Source of the DNA: Symsagittifera roscoffensis
Taxonomy: Eukaryota > Xenacoelomorpha > Acoela > Convolutidae
DNA: 64,000 nt
Reading direction: 5' to 3'
NCBI RefSeq assembly: GCF_963678635.1
Contig: NC_087067.1
Coordinates: forward strand, 44,953,629-45,017,628
Shown here: positions 11,646-22,094 of the stretch, piece after piece
Layout of the letters: every line of letters begins with the position of its first letter
How positions within the stretch are numbered: the stretch's first letter is position 1
Translations under genes and position numbers: made by a program
The notes under the pieces: generated by a model
What the model saw: the letters and a program-made list of their open reading frames with translations, nothing else
What the model was told of the DNA's origin: nothing
Database searches by the model: none

Positions 11646-13679
11646 CTATGGATACAATGAGCCACATAGGGATGCCATTTCATGGCTGTCCATGAGAGCA
11701 GCTGTTCCAGGTCCAGGGCTGAACTTCAACGACATGCTGGCGTATTTAGTTGTCGAAGATTTTTTCTCTTTTCGGTAGCAATCAACTGCTGCTTCGAAAC
11801 TTTCAAAAACTCTCAGTCTTAAAAGCAAGTTGTCGCCGCTGATAGATTCGAAGAACTTTTTAACGTTCGGCTTCGCTCGAATAAAATAGAAAAAGGTCCC
11901 ACGTGATTCGTAATACTCCTTTGCTGTCGCTAGTCCATGAAAAACCGAATAATCCATCTGGCATATGTTATGTAGATCTACGACACATAGTTTTGGACTT
12001 GGTTTTCCGGCTGAAAACCGTTCGTCAGAGTTGTAATAATCCCATTTCTCCACAAAATAGTCGAGCAAAGCTTCGGCGGCGGGAAAGTTGAGGCCGTGAT
12101 CGAATCTCACAATCAGCAATCGTCCATTTCTGAACTCTTCGATTTCTGGGTTAGGCTTAGACATTGGGATTAGTACAAAAGCCAGCGAGGAAAATATACC
12201 CAAAAGTAAAGCCAGTTCGGGTGAAAAAATCAAAGCCGCCAAAATGGTTATCAAAATCACAGCGAAATCATGCTTTTGAACCCTGAGTGTTCGTTTCACA
12301 GTTTGAACGTCGATGCTGAAAATAACCGAGGCGATAATCACAGCCGAAAGGCAAGATTCCGGTATGTATTTCAAACTAGTCGACGCGAACATGACGATCA
12401 AAACAACGAAAGCTGACGAAAACAAACCCGAAAGAGGCGTCGCGACGTTGCAATGGGAGTTTACAGCCGTTCGGGATATACTGGCGGCAATAGGGAAGCT
12501 CTTGAAAAACGAGGCGGCGACATTTGCGACACCAAACGCGAGAAACTCTTGCGTAACGTCAATTCTATACTCGTTTTTCCGTCCGAATGATTTTGCGACT
12601 GCAATCGTGAACAACATGGCGAGCAGTGGCACTGTCACCAAACCGAACTGGGAACTGTGGAACATTTCGTCGAAAGAGAGAGTCTTATTTTTAATTTCGT
12701 CCTTAACGAAAAACGGCAGAGGTTGTTTTTTGGTCAAAATTTGACTATCCAGACCACTTTTGACCAATGTCAAGTTAAGAATTTCACCTCCAAAAACGTA
12801 GACAATTAAGATTCCAATTGCTAAAACAATGACATTCGACATCAAACTAGAAATCCCCAGCACTTTAAGCCCGAAAATTCGGAAAAAACTGGCATCGTAG
12901 TTTTTCTGCTGCCAAATTTTCCTGGTGGCCAAAAACCGCAGGGCAAAGAGAATAATGAGGGAAAAAAGTCCCATTGAGAAATCAGACCAATTGATGCTGT
13001 CGATGTATTTGAATATTTGGAACAATTTGACGATACTTCGGTCCGAGCAATCAAATGTCAGTCCTAAGAAATGTTTAGTTTGGCTGATTATTATTGTGAG
13101 CGATGTTGCAGAAATGAATGCGCTTAAAACTGTTGGTGAAACGTAGTTCACCAGCGAGCTCATTTGTAGCACACCAAATAGGATCTCGATTACGCCAGTG
13201 TAGAATGTTAGGAACCTCGCGTAATCAGGACACCCCATCACAGTGTAGATCTTCATTAGTAAGGCCACGGCAGCTGTAGAGCCAATGTTGAGATCTTTGG
13301 CGGTTCCAAGAAAGGCGTAAACAATGTTTCCGATAATCGAGGCACCTAACGGGTACTCCGGGTCTAACCCGGAAATACTTGACAAGGCAATACAGTAAGG
13401 CACAGTGGTCAAGGCAACAGTTAGCCCAGCCACCAAATCTCGACTGAACTTATTTAAGCTATAATCCATCACATTGTTGATAATCGGCAGGCGTTTCTTA
13501 GGAGACAAAAATTGAAAGTTTGAAGGTAGCATTGAGCGAATTGAGGACAGTGATGATTGGTCGGAGCTGATAGCGCGTTCTGATTGGTGCAGACCAGACC
13601 CATGTGATTCAGACTTAGAATTGTGTTCCAAATTTTGAGCCTCGGGGAAATTTATGGACATGGAGGTCGTGGGTTCCAT
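11646..13679 (-). CDS. SLC26-family anion transporter, SLC26A11-like
   Basis: A single uninterrupted frame of 677 residues starting at an ATG in good context (AAGCATGG). The first 60 or so residues are Ser-rich and poorly conserved. Then KKRLPIINNV and RDLVAGLTVALTTVPY begin the transporter core, about residues 80-505, with many hydrophobic segments. Core motifs include GTAKDLNIGSTAA, QEFLAFGVANVAASFF and FPIAASISRTAVN (compare the family's SFPVTGSFGRTAVN). A C-terminal STAS domain follows, about 518-635, with NFPAAEALLDYF and KLCVVDLHNI. Family role: sulfate, chloride or other anion transport across the plasma or lysosomal membrane. The pattern and STAS start are closest to SLC26A11, though human A11 is about 606 residues. 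It has no introns. An AATAAA lies just downstream. Confidence 0.93.
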   Translation of the reverse strand: MEPTTSMSINFPEAQNLEHNSKSESHGSGLHQSERAISSDQSSLSSIRSMLPSNFQFLSPKKRLPIINNVMDYSLNKFSRDLVAGLTVALTTVPYCIALSSISGLDPEYPLGASIIGNIVYAFLGTAKDLNIGSTAAVALLMKIYTVMGCPDYARFLTFYTGVIEILFGVLQMSSLVNYVSPTVLSAFISATSLTIIISQTKHFLGLTFDCSDRSIVKLFQIFKYIDSINWSDFSMGLFSLIILFALRFLATRKIWQQKNYDASFFRIFGLKVLGISSLMSNVIVLAIGILIVYVFGGEILNLTLVKSGLDSQILTKKQPLPFFVKDEIKNKTLSFDEMFHSSQFGLVTVPLLAMLFTIAVAKSFGRKNEYRIDVTQEFLAFGVANVAASFFKSFPIAASISRTAVNSHCNVATPLSGLFSSAFVVLIVMFASTSLKYIPESCLSAVIIASVIFSIDVQTVKRTLRVQKHDFAVILITILAALIFSPELALLLGIFSSLAFVLIPMSKPNPEIEEFRNGRLLIVRFDHGLNFPAAEALLDYFVEKWDYYNSDERFSAGKPSPKLCVVDLHNICQMDYSVFHGLATAKEYYESRGTFFYFIRAKPNVKKFFESISGDNLLLRLRVFESFEAAVDCYRKEKKSSTTKYASMSLKFSPGPGTAALMDSHEMASLCGSLYP

Positions 13680-14461
13680 GCTTCTAAACTTCCGAGAAAA
13701 TAAAAGTTGTTTTGAAATTCAAAAAATTATTCGTCTTTGCGAATGAAGACCTTAAAAGGTTCAGCTAACTGGTGTGCTCTTAAGCAAAAAGATCGAATAC
13801 AACAATGAAACAAATTTATGAAATTTAACTTGTCCTAATGTTTATTAAACTTCAACCTTTGTGATTTGTTATTTAATATCAGAGCTAAAACTAATAATTT
13901 GGTTGACATCGATCGCATTTCATATTTACGCGGTTGTGAAGTTTTTGACCTTCGACTAAAGCAAAAATTTGGAAGATAAATTGTAAAGTTTATTTTGACA
14001 TTTGAGTGTAACATTGATTAGATAACTATGCAAATTGAAGAATTTCGAGGTTCATTTGAGCATAAGTTTTCTCGTCGGTAAACAGAAAAATCCTAATATT
14101 TTAAACTATCTTATAAATCTCAAAAAAAAGAAAAGGGCATGAATTTTTGTCGTTACACTCGTTAATGATCAAATATTAACTTCACAACAGTAAATACCAG
14201 GGTTACAAGGTGCTGTTATAATTTCATTTCAAACTCGAACAGTTTAAATTTAGTCGCAAATGCAAAAAAAAAACCAAAGAGAACCTCGAATGGACGAAAA
14301 ACAGTTTCCTTAATTTTGGGCTGTTGACAATTGCGAGAGCAAGCAAGTGTCTTTTAATCCGAACTAAAAGTTTTCTCCGTAGACAACTTTTCTTACAAAT
14401 CTGTGAGAAATTGAACTTGGTTTATTTTTGAACCTTAACAACGTCCAGGCTTCTTCCCACT

Positions 14462-14529
14462 CCACTTTGTCTTGAGGTAACACTGTGCCTTTGTACCCTA
14501 AGTTCCGGGTTTTGAGTCCCTGTCGGACC
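14462..14529 (+). repeat. tRNA-derived element (pseudo-tRNA or SINE head)
   Basis: Contains an A-box-like TTGAGGTAACACTG, a B-box-like GGGTTTTGAGTCCC spaced as in a tRNA, and a run of T directly after (Pol III terminator-like). The stems pair poorly, so it is not a working tRNA. The GGTAACAC string is shared with the minus-strand element at 24465-24538, suggesting one family. Confidence 0.42.
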
Positions 14530-15066
14530 TTTTTTCAGTATGCATGAAATCAAAAGTTTTCCAGGGAAAAATGAATTGGCGAATTTTGTTTGTCTGTTTA
14601 ATTTTTATTGGCTTAATTTTTTACGCAAGGATTACTTTTTTAAAATTGAGCAGTTATATTATAATTGACAATCGCCCTGTTAGTTTCAATCTTTCAATGC
14701 AGATTTTGAATAAGTTTATAAATGCAATTTGTTTCGATTAAACTTGTTGGCGTTTCTGTTAACGTATAATGATATATGTTTTTTGATTTAGTCAGTTTAT
14801 TTTGTGTCGTGCAAAGAAGTTAAATTTGACTGTTATTTGAAAAAAGAAAACAGTTTGATTGTGGTGTAAAGATGAATCTTTTACCATTATATTGCTCAAA
14901 TGTTCCTATAACGACAATTTCTGAAGGCGTTTTTTTTGTTTCGGCGGCTCAGTAGGCGACTTGTTATAAATTTTTTATTGCTGATGGTTGAGTTTCTCGG
15001 CCAATTTTCTGAAATTGCATTTTCGACTTAGTTATTTCTATTTTAACTTCTAATCACTAGCTTGCA

Positions 15067-15115
15067 ATGGTATGCTTGCTTTGTATCGCAAGGTATGCTT
15101 GCTTTGTATCACAAG
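15067..15115 (+). repeat. 24-bp tandem repeat, two copies
   Basis: GGTATGCTTGCTTTGTATC followed by G/ACAAG is repeated twice back to back. Function unknown. Confidence 0.7.
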
Positions 15116-16170
15116 CCGGTATGTATCTAAATCAAGTCGACAAAAAAGAAAACAAACTAGTAATGATAGAGGCTCCAACTTGACATAGTGACTCGTTGCA
15201 TATTTTGATAATCAAACCGTTTTTGAGCACATGGGTTTTCTCGATTGCTGGAAGGCCACTTCGCAAATGATCAGAATTCTTTCGTATTATATTAAAGGAG
15301 AAAAATTCAGTCATTTTGTTCAAGATATTAGCCTAGTTACGCAACCGAAATTCGATCGAAACTTTTGTTGTACTGTCTGAGACCGCCTCAATTTGAATTT
15401 GGAATGAATTTTATCTGAAACTGGAAGCAATTGGACAAATTTGGTTTTTAGTTGATGAAAGCTTTGATGTGAAATAGAAGAGTCGTATTTTTTAATGCAT
15501 AGAAGAAGACAAATAGAATAAATTTTTCAGTTAATCTAGCAGTCTATTTGCAGCTAGGGAGTTTTATTTACCTAGCTCAATATTTCAATTTCAAAAAGGG
15601 GAAAAACCAATGTTGCGTTGTCGATACGAAAAAATAAAAAAAAACATTGTGTTGCCATCTAAGTAAAATTATACCATGTATTATACAGATATTACGTTTT
15701 AAATGAAAATTTAATTTATTTCTCTGAGTTATTGCCTAACATTCAGATCACTTTTAAAACTGAACGCCTTGTTCTTTTTTATGCCATTTGTTTTTTTATT
15801 GAATTGCGTAATTCGCCCTCCGTCTGACAAAAAATTTAAATGTACACCTAAGACGCAACTGAAAGTGAATCCATAAAATTGAAAATTGAGTATAACAATT
15901 TCTCAAATTTTTAGCTGCAGAACTTGCACAAACAGTTTCATCTACAATCATTTCAGTGCTTTTTTGTATGAGAATTCAAAAGCTTCTCTATAAATTCCTG
16001 AATAAATTTGAACGCCGATACGATGCCACTAAGCCGATATATATATAGCCGATATAGCAGTCTTGTTATAGGACAAAAACCTCGTATTTAAGACGTAAAA
16101 ATGAAGTTTTATACCAGTAAAACCAGTTTTTTAAATTTATTTCAACGCGTTCTTGAGAATAAAATTTGAC

Positions 16171-17145
16171 AATAGTGCTAATTTAAATTATCCAGAAGAA
16201 ATTTTTAAAATCTCAAAACGAATTTTCTCGGGTTTATTTCAGACAAAAAAATGATGAGTACAAAACTTGCACAAAATGTTAACAGAACTAATATGGTCAA
16301 ATTCTTTTTGTGAATTTAGGGCCCAGAACTTCACCCTAAAAACTATCATTTTTGGTTTTTTAGTCAATCGTAAGTTACGCGAAAACTATGGGTTCAATTG
16401 CTGACATAAACATTTTAAACTTATCCTGTTTTGTAGCCAAAGGAAAAACATTTAAGTTTTTTCAAATCATTTTTCATTTTTTTTCTAAATGAAATATTTG
16501 GTAATTTAGATGTAAAAATGACACTTTTGGCTATTAATTTAGAACAAGTTTATTTCTGCAAAAATTAGAAGATTATAAAATTCTACATTTTGTTGGGCCA
16601 CATAGCATGCTCATTTTGATATCACTTTCTCAAAATCGATTCGGTAGTTATGGTGAAACTTTTGATTGACTAAAAAGCCAAAATTGTTATTTTTAGGGTA
16701 TAATTTTGGCTAATAAACTTGATCAGAATTTTCGGAAATTGATTGGGTAGTTTTGGTAAAATTTATGAGTGACAAAAAAGCCAAAAAAGATCCAAGTTCT
16801 GTCCTCACTGTTTGTCTAAAATCAACACAAATTGAGAAAAAACGTTTGAATTTTTGAGTTTTATTCGCAGCCTATACTTTTGTTAAATTAAATTCATCGA
16901 AAATAGAAAGGAAAACAATAAAGTTTAAAAAATGTTTCAAACTTTCACAAAGAATTTTTTTTTGATTATATACAGTGCTGTTTTAATTTATCTGGACAAA
17001 GCGAATAAAACTCAAAAATTCAAATTAAAACAGCACTGTATATAATCAAAAAAAAATTCTTCGTGAAAGTTTGAAACATTTTTTAAACTTTATTGTTTTC
17101 CTTTCTATTTTCGATGAATTTAATTTAACAAAAGTATAGGCTTTT
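16171..17145. mobile_element. Rearranged TA-CAGTGCTG foldback element with a large palindrome
   Basis: The left part, from about 16171 (AGTGCTAATTTAAATTATCC), resembles the interior of the elements at 30139-31588 in the same order. At 16862-17145 it turns into a near-perfect inverted repeat. The arm CCTATACTTTTGTTAAATT...GATTATATACAGTGCTG (about 16870-16982) reappears inverted at about 17030-17145. The short centre between the two CAGTGCTG ends carries TTATCTGGACAAAGCG, the terminal sequence of the family. This looks like a decayed element whose end was duplicated in inverted orientation. No coding capacity. Confidence 0.6.
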
Positions 17146-17583
17146 GTTTAAGCCCCTACCACACTACGGACAAAAAATGACTCAATTTGAAAAAAAAACT
17201 GTTTTTGTTTTTTTTATTAATCGGAATGTCAACGGTCTACCCCTGTTTTTAAGTGTGGTTTCTGATTTATTGTGAAAAAACACCACGGAAAACTAAATTT
17301 TGGGAAGCGATCGGAAGAATGAACTTCACGCAGAGCCCGTTTTAGCAGTTAATACGTTATGCTTTTGAAAATTAGATGATTTTTGTAGTTTCTGCCCAAT
17401 ATTGCATGCAATTGCACTAGCACTAACTATTTACTATACTTCTACAAGTTCTTAATTCTGTTCCAATACCTTGTTTTAAAAACTGGAAAACATTGGAATA
17501 TAGAGAATTTAAATTATCATCGGTCCTTTGTCACAAACACAAGACACGCAAACTGATCACGCACAGCATAATAGCCAGTGAAA

Positions 17584-18993
17584 TTAGAATTGTTTAATAG
17601 TCTCTTCTTTGCAGTTTAGATTTTTCATCAGATATTTTCGGAGCAGCTCGGTCAAAACAAATTTCTTGTTTGTGCTTTCTGAAGGTTGGTTTTGGTTTAT
17701 CTGTTGTTTTCTAAAAAGAAACACATCGGCAACTATTTCGCCTTCCCACGTCAAAATGCCACCCGTCACAATATTACTGTCGCCATACTTGTACGAGACG
17801 CCAAAAGAGTCGATGGACAACAACGAATGAAGTTCCAGCAATGAAACAAGAAACTGTGTATATTAGACGGCTTTCTGGTGCGGAATCAATCGTTCTGACC
17901 TTTCATTCTTCACTAGTCCCATGAAATCGTGAGCGGACTGGACTTTAAGTTTCGAATTAATGCATCATTAATTCCGACAGGCGAAGAAGAGAAATTGTAT
18001 CGATCGTTGATATGGAAAAAAAACTGAAAACTTCTTTTTACGTACGTTGAAATCAACTGTAGTTCTAACGTCGTCGACGAATTCGTTGCTAAAAACCTCT
18101 TTCAACTTCTGCGTCGTTTCATAATCGCAACTGTCATTTTCTGTCTTTACACTGGAATTTTGCGGGCTACAAAAAAGAGGAGAATTTCTGACAATACAAA
18201 CGATTAGAAGTGATTAGAAAGGGGATGTGGAACAATTCACAGCTGAAGGAACATCTAACATTGCAGATGTAAAAAATCTAGAAACCTAGTTTAAAAAAAA
18301 AACAAATGCCGCAATTTTGACCCAAAGTTTTAAGCATTTCAGCTACATATCAATTTTCCTTTGTTTTAAGGAGCTAACTGATTTTCTGAACCCTTTAAAA
18401 ATATATACCTGTAAAGTTTTTGAAAACTCAGATGTTTGAAAAACTGATTTTTGAGGTGACAACTTTCCAAGAAAAATCCGTGTAAAAAACGAAAGCGAAA
18501 ATCAAAGAACAAGGTTATTTATAAATTTTAAAAAATAATGCGTATCAGGGGTGTTTTTTCTCAAGGGGTCGTTTTTGACGCAAAAAATTCTATATTTGAG
18601 GTTCTGACGCGACGAAAAAACTCGTTTTCTTGTTCAAATCTAACAGGTTGCTTCGAAATATTGTTTTTGTCAAACTAAAAAATTCGAAACTCCTATTTCT
18701 ATTTGACAATTCTAGTATTATCATTCAAAATACCCGTGAGCTGAATAGTTATACCTTCTTGCTGACCACCGTTTGCGTATATTGTTCAAATATTTGCTCA
18801 ATTCGCTGTGCCGTTTCTTCAAACTCTTGTTTACAGATGTGAGCCTGTCCAGTTTGAGATTTTCAGGTTGGTGCTTCAACGGTGGCCAATTTATTCGCTT
18901 GCATCTTCTTATCTCTCCATTCTGATAACCCAAAATTGAGCCACCAAGAGGTTGAGGAGTCGGTCTAACGCCGCTCTTCAATAGAAAGTCCAT
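17584..18993 (-). CDS. Unidentified four-exon gene
   Basis: Model on the minus strand: exon 1 18993-18755 (ATG start, phase 2 end at GTATAA), exon 2 18166-18046 (acceptor TTTTTTGTAG, donor GTACGT), exon 3 17937-17914 (only 24 nt, donor GTGAAG), exon 4 17853-17584 (acceptor ATACACAG, stop TAA). The introns are 588, 108 and 60 nt and every phase agrees, giving 217 residues. Exon 1 is basic (GEIRRCKRINWPPLKH, then a charged stretch with NNIRKRW). Exon 2 is acidic (KEVFSNEFVDDVRTTVDF). Exon 4 starts hydrophobic (FLVSLLELHSLLSIDSFG) and continues GGILTWEGEIVADVFLF. No signal peptide is clear. I do not recognise the family. The 24-nt exon 3 is the weakest point; without the 60-nt intron an in-frame TAA at 17865-17863 would end the protein early. 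Confidence 0.55.
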
Positions 18994-19093
18994 TTAAAGT
19001 GTTGTCAAACTTAAAATATACCTATTAAACATCTGAATCATGTCTTTTTTTCCGATAATTTTACGAGAAAACATAAGATGAAAATCATACCAG

Positions 19094-19525
19094 CAGGGGC
19101 GGATTTAGGGGGGGGGGGGCGGACGCCCCCCCCCCCCCCCTCAGGGATTCGACTCCCTGCCGACCCAAAAGGGTCACCCCTTTGTACTATTTTGAGATAT
19201 CCAAATTTGGTGACGGACCCTAAAAATTTTCTAAAGGCGCCTTTGGCGCCAATATATACTTACTTTGAGGTGGGAGCGCGCGCCAAAAAACGCAATTTTT
19301 TTGGTCAAAATGTTCTAAAAAGTGCCCAAAAGTGCCGTTTTTGGCCTGTTTTTCAAAATTTTGCCTGCAGCGCCAGAAAATTTGACCAAAACAGGGTCTT
19401 TTTGATGCTTTGGGAGAGCTCGGAAAATCATTTCGGTCGACCTAAAAAAAAGGTCGACAAAATTTTCAAAAATTTTTTGAAATCCGCCCCCCCCCCCCCT
19501 CGAGAAAATCCTAGATCCGCCCCTG
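19094..19525 (+). mobile_element. hAT-like non-autonomous element, intact copy
   Basis: 432 bp. It starts CAGGGGCGGATTTAGG and ends CCTAGATCCGCCCCTG, which are inverted repeats. A perfect 8-bp duplication, CATACCAG, sits at 19086-19093 and 19526-19533. An 8-bp duplication with CAGGGGCGGAT termini is typical of hAT-derived MITEs. Inside are a run of G then C near the left end, an ACCCAAAAGGGT palindrome, a GGCGCCTTTGGCGCC palindrome, and GTCGACC(A/T-rich)GGTCGAC plus a C run near the right end. No transposase is encoded. Confidence 0.88.
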
Positions 19526-19533
19526 CATACCAG

Positions 19534-21089
19534 TCTTCAATAAGATTCTCAATGGCCAATTAAGCACATTACTTGTGACATGTAGTGTATATTCGATAAT
19601 GAGGAATTTCCTTAAATCAAAGCGGCCTGTATTCTAAATGGGGGCGGCTATTTTGGGCGAAAACTATATGCGGCGAAAATAAAAGTGTTAAAATTAGGCG
19701 AACATTTTGATAAATACACGTAATATTATTCAAACAGCAAATCAACGGTAAAATAGTGACCGCTGCAGCCGCGCCAAGGAGGGTAGGACTCTTTTCGAAA
19801 ATTAGACCCGGTTATCGCTGCGAAGAGGCGAGGCGCGCCCTGCGGCGACCTTGAACCGACAAAAATCTTTGTAGTCTTTAACCGCTCCTTGTCAATGGTT
19901 ATATATTCCTCACTTTCTTCGAAAGTCGAAACAATAATTACAACAAGCATCAATTTTTGGCATCTTGAAATTTTTTAAAAGCTTATCGGCACTTCTGTAC
20001 TTCGTCACTCTTAAACACACCTGAAACTTACAAACCTTAGAAGAAGTTTGATCAAGTGCAAAGCTTGTATGTTTTACCACAATTTGTGATTATAACGGAC
20101 TTCTTCATTGCGAGGCCAAACTGTGCATTTTGTGAAATATAAGCGGATTCCGCAACAGGCAAACATCAGATTTGTCCCGGAATCCGCAAAACTGCTAGTT
20201 TTATTTGATCTTCTCTGCTGTTTTGGATTTCACGGACAAATAGCTAAAACACTGTATTGCTCAAAATTGCTCCAAAAACAGGCAACTTAGCAGAAATCCG
20301 AAACAAAATGTGTGGAATCCGGAACAAATTTGTGGAATCCACGACAAATAATATTATATGTGTTCAGTGAAATTAAGCTGTCGCGGAATCCGCAACTGTA
20401 ATGGGAATCCACAAATTGTAAGCGGACTCCGCAAATTATAAGCGGAAACCGCATAAATTTGCGGAATCCCTTTACATTTGCGGAATCCGCTTACATTTGC
20501 GGAATCCGGAACAACTACCCATGTTTGCTCGTTGCGGACAAAATTTACGTTATAGGTCTTTGTACGCGGAATCCACTAAAATTTTGTAAATGGAATCCAC
20601 TTACATTTTGAAACATGTTCTAAGACTTGTCTCTGGAATCCAGAAACATACAGACACAAAATTGTGCGCCTATCCAGTGCATAGTTTGGCCTCGTAATGT
20701 CGTATTGCGCGAAAGCGAAATTTCTCAGAACGGACTCGAGACTTCAACAATTTATCTCTCAATTTGAATGGATAAATCAAATATATTTATTTGAACCTAA
20801 GTTCGATGAAAAGTAGTAACATAAAATTCGAACCAAAAGAGAATTTAAAGTCAAATGGCAAAATTGAAATATGTACAATTAAAAATTATGCAGACAAATA
20901 AAATACATTATAAAACACGTTAAGGTTGATTACTAATTCAAAGTCCAAGTGATAAAAAAAATCAAGTTTAAGGGTGAAGCCTGAAACATGAAGCAAGCGA
21001 TCACAGAATTTAATTCTTCAACTTCATTTTTCGAAAAAATAGACTACGAATTTGCGACTGAATAGAGGCTATTAGCGTATCTAATGAGT
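19534..21089. other. Intergenic region between the unidentified gene and the SLC35A-like gene
   Basis: Holds the TIR element at 20106-20699. The remainder (19534-20105 and 20700-21089) is AT-rich. 20700-21089 is the region downstream of the SLC35A-like stop and would contain its 3' UTR. No other gene is seen. Confidence 0.5.
20106..20699. mobile_element. 594-bp TIR element filled with GCGGAATCCGC motifs
   Basis: Left end CATTGCGAGGCCAAACTGTG and right end CATAGTTTGGCCTCGTAATG are inverted repeats with about two mismatches in 23 bp. The interior carries about fifteen variants of the palindromic unit GCGGAATCCGC (also GCGGATTCC, TGGAATCC, GGAATCCAC) in both orientations, several spaced by TTACATTT or AAATTGTAA. 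No open frame. The target duplication is not clear. The superfamily is not assigned. Confidence 0.65.
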
Positions 21090-22094
21090 CTATTTCGCCT
21101 TGCCGTAGATAAATGTAGCCCCGACAACTAAACAAGTCCCAGTTACAAAAACAGGAGTTATATTGAAACTGAAAATAAACATTGAAACTATACACGAGAT
21201 AATGATCGATATTGAAGTTGCGAACCCTTTGAGAATATTGTCTGCGTATTTAACGACACATGCTACTATAAGCCCTCCTACCGCTTGCGTCAAAATCAAA
21301 GCAACTGTATATTTGTTATACCCGTGAAAAAATCCCAATTCGTAAACTTCCGCGCCATCGTTGACAAACACAGTCACCAAACCAATTGACACTCCAAATA
21401 AAGCCAATTGGATATTTCTAATCCACACTGAAACGTCTGAATTCTTGAGAATTTTTTCGAAATATATTCCAGCAAAACCTGACGTTAAGCTTGCTACGAT
21501 AACCGCTGAAAACCCTAAAATCGGATTCTGTTCGTCGCTTGAAATTAATTTTTCATTTTTTGCAACAGTCGTTTCTATTTGGACGGCTGCTACTCCGACG
21601 GCTAACATCAAAAGTGAGAACCATTTCGTCACCGAAAACCTTTGACTCAGCATTAAAACCGCGAACATAGCCGTTGTCAGAAGCTTACTTTGATACAGCA
21701 CTTGGAAAGTCGCGGCTGGCAAGTTTGAAAGCGCAATGTAAAACATGTTGTTTAAAACTATGTAGAGAATCGCAGGCACCGAGACTCGAAGCGTGTCGCC
21801 AGGTGCTTTCAGGATGTTTTCATTCAGCTGTGAAAACAGTCCGCGGATTCCTCCCTCATTTACCAGGATTATAACTGCACTGCAAATAAGTTTGACCGCT
21901 TCTTGGCTGACAACAGCCGTAGTTGAGATGTACTTTTCTCCAGGAGCAGTTCGCGAGTATCTTCCGAGAAGGACCAAAACAGCGTTCTGAACTGCCAGGA
22001 ACACGAGCGAAGAGTATCGCTTCCAATTAAGGTAGGGATCCGGTTCCTTAGAAGAAATCGCTTCTTTTTTTGTCAGAGGAAGCTGGCTTTTCAT
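21090..22094 (-). CDS. Nucleotide-sugar transporter, SLC35A2/SLC35A3-like
   Basis: A single-exon 334-residue frame with an ATG start. It is hydrophobic throughout, with about ten membrane segments. Family-typical motifs: YSSLVFLAVQNAVLVLLGRYSR near residues 27-48, LPAATFQVLYQSKLLTTA at 125-142, SGFAGIYFEKILK at 205-217 (compare GFAGVYFEKILK in the human UDP-galactose transporter) and VVKYADNILKGFATS at 280-294. Length matches the family. Expected role: antiport of UDP-galactose or UDP-GlcNAc into the Golgi lumen for glycan synthesis; the substrate cannot be fixed from sequence alone (CMP-sialic acid transporters are close relatives). It has no introns and no recognised neighbour of related function. 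Confidence 0.93.
   Translation of the reverse strand: MKSQLPLTKKEAISSKEPDPYLNWKRYSSLVFLAVQNAVLVLLGRYSRTAPGEKYISTTAVVSQEAVKLICSAVIILVNEGGIRGLFSQLNENILKAPGDTLRVSVPAILYIVLNNMFYIALSNLPAATFQVLYQSKLLTTAMFAVLMLSQRFSVTKWFSLLMLAVGVAAVQIETTVAKNEKLISSDEQNPILGFSAVIVASLTSGFAGIYFEKILKNSDVSVWIRNIQLALFGVSIGLVTVFVNDGAEVYELGFFHGYNKYTVALILTQAVGGLIVACVVKYADNILKGFATSISIIISCIVSMFIFSFNITPVFVTGTCLVVGATFIYGKAK

Larger units (their letters stand above)
13680..17583. other. Intergenic region with repeats
   Basis: Upstream side of the SLC26-like gene. No protein gene is seen. Contents: a tRNA-like element at 14462-14529, a 2-copy tandem repeat at 15067-15115 and a rearranged foldback element at 16171-17145. The rest is AT-rich with no recognisable signal. 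Confidence 0.5.

Noticed and set aside
12313-12744. A 143-codon plus-strand frame within the SLC26-like gene
   Set aside because: It is the opposite strand of a clearly coding region, with no family resemblance.
17854-17868. A 15-nt GT..AG segment whose removal would also bypass the in-frame TAA in the unidentified gene
   Set aside because: Introns this short are not known in animals; a 60-nt intron with the same acceptor explains the data better.
19078-19563. A 161-codon open frame over the hAT-like element
   Set aside because: It is created by the element's homopolymer runs and palindromes and spans both borders of the insertion; no protein similarity.
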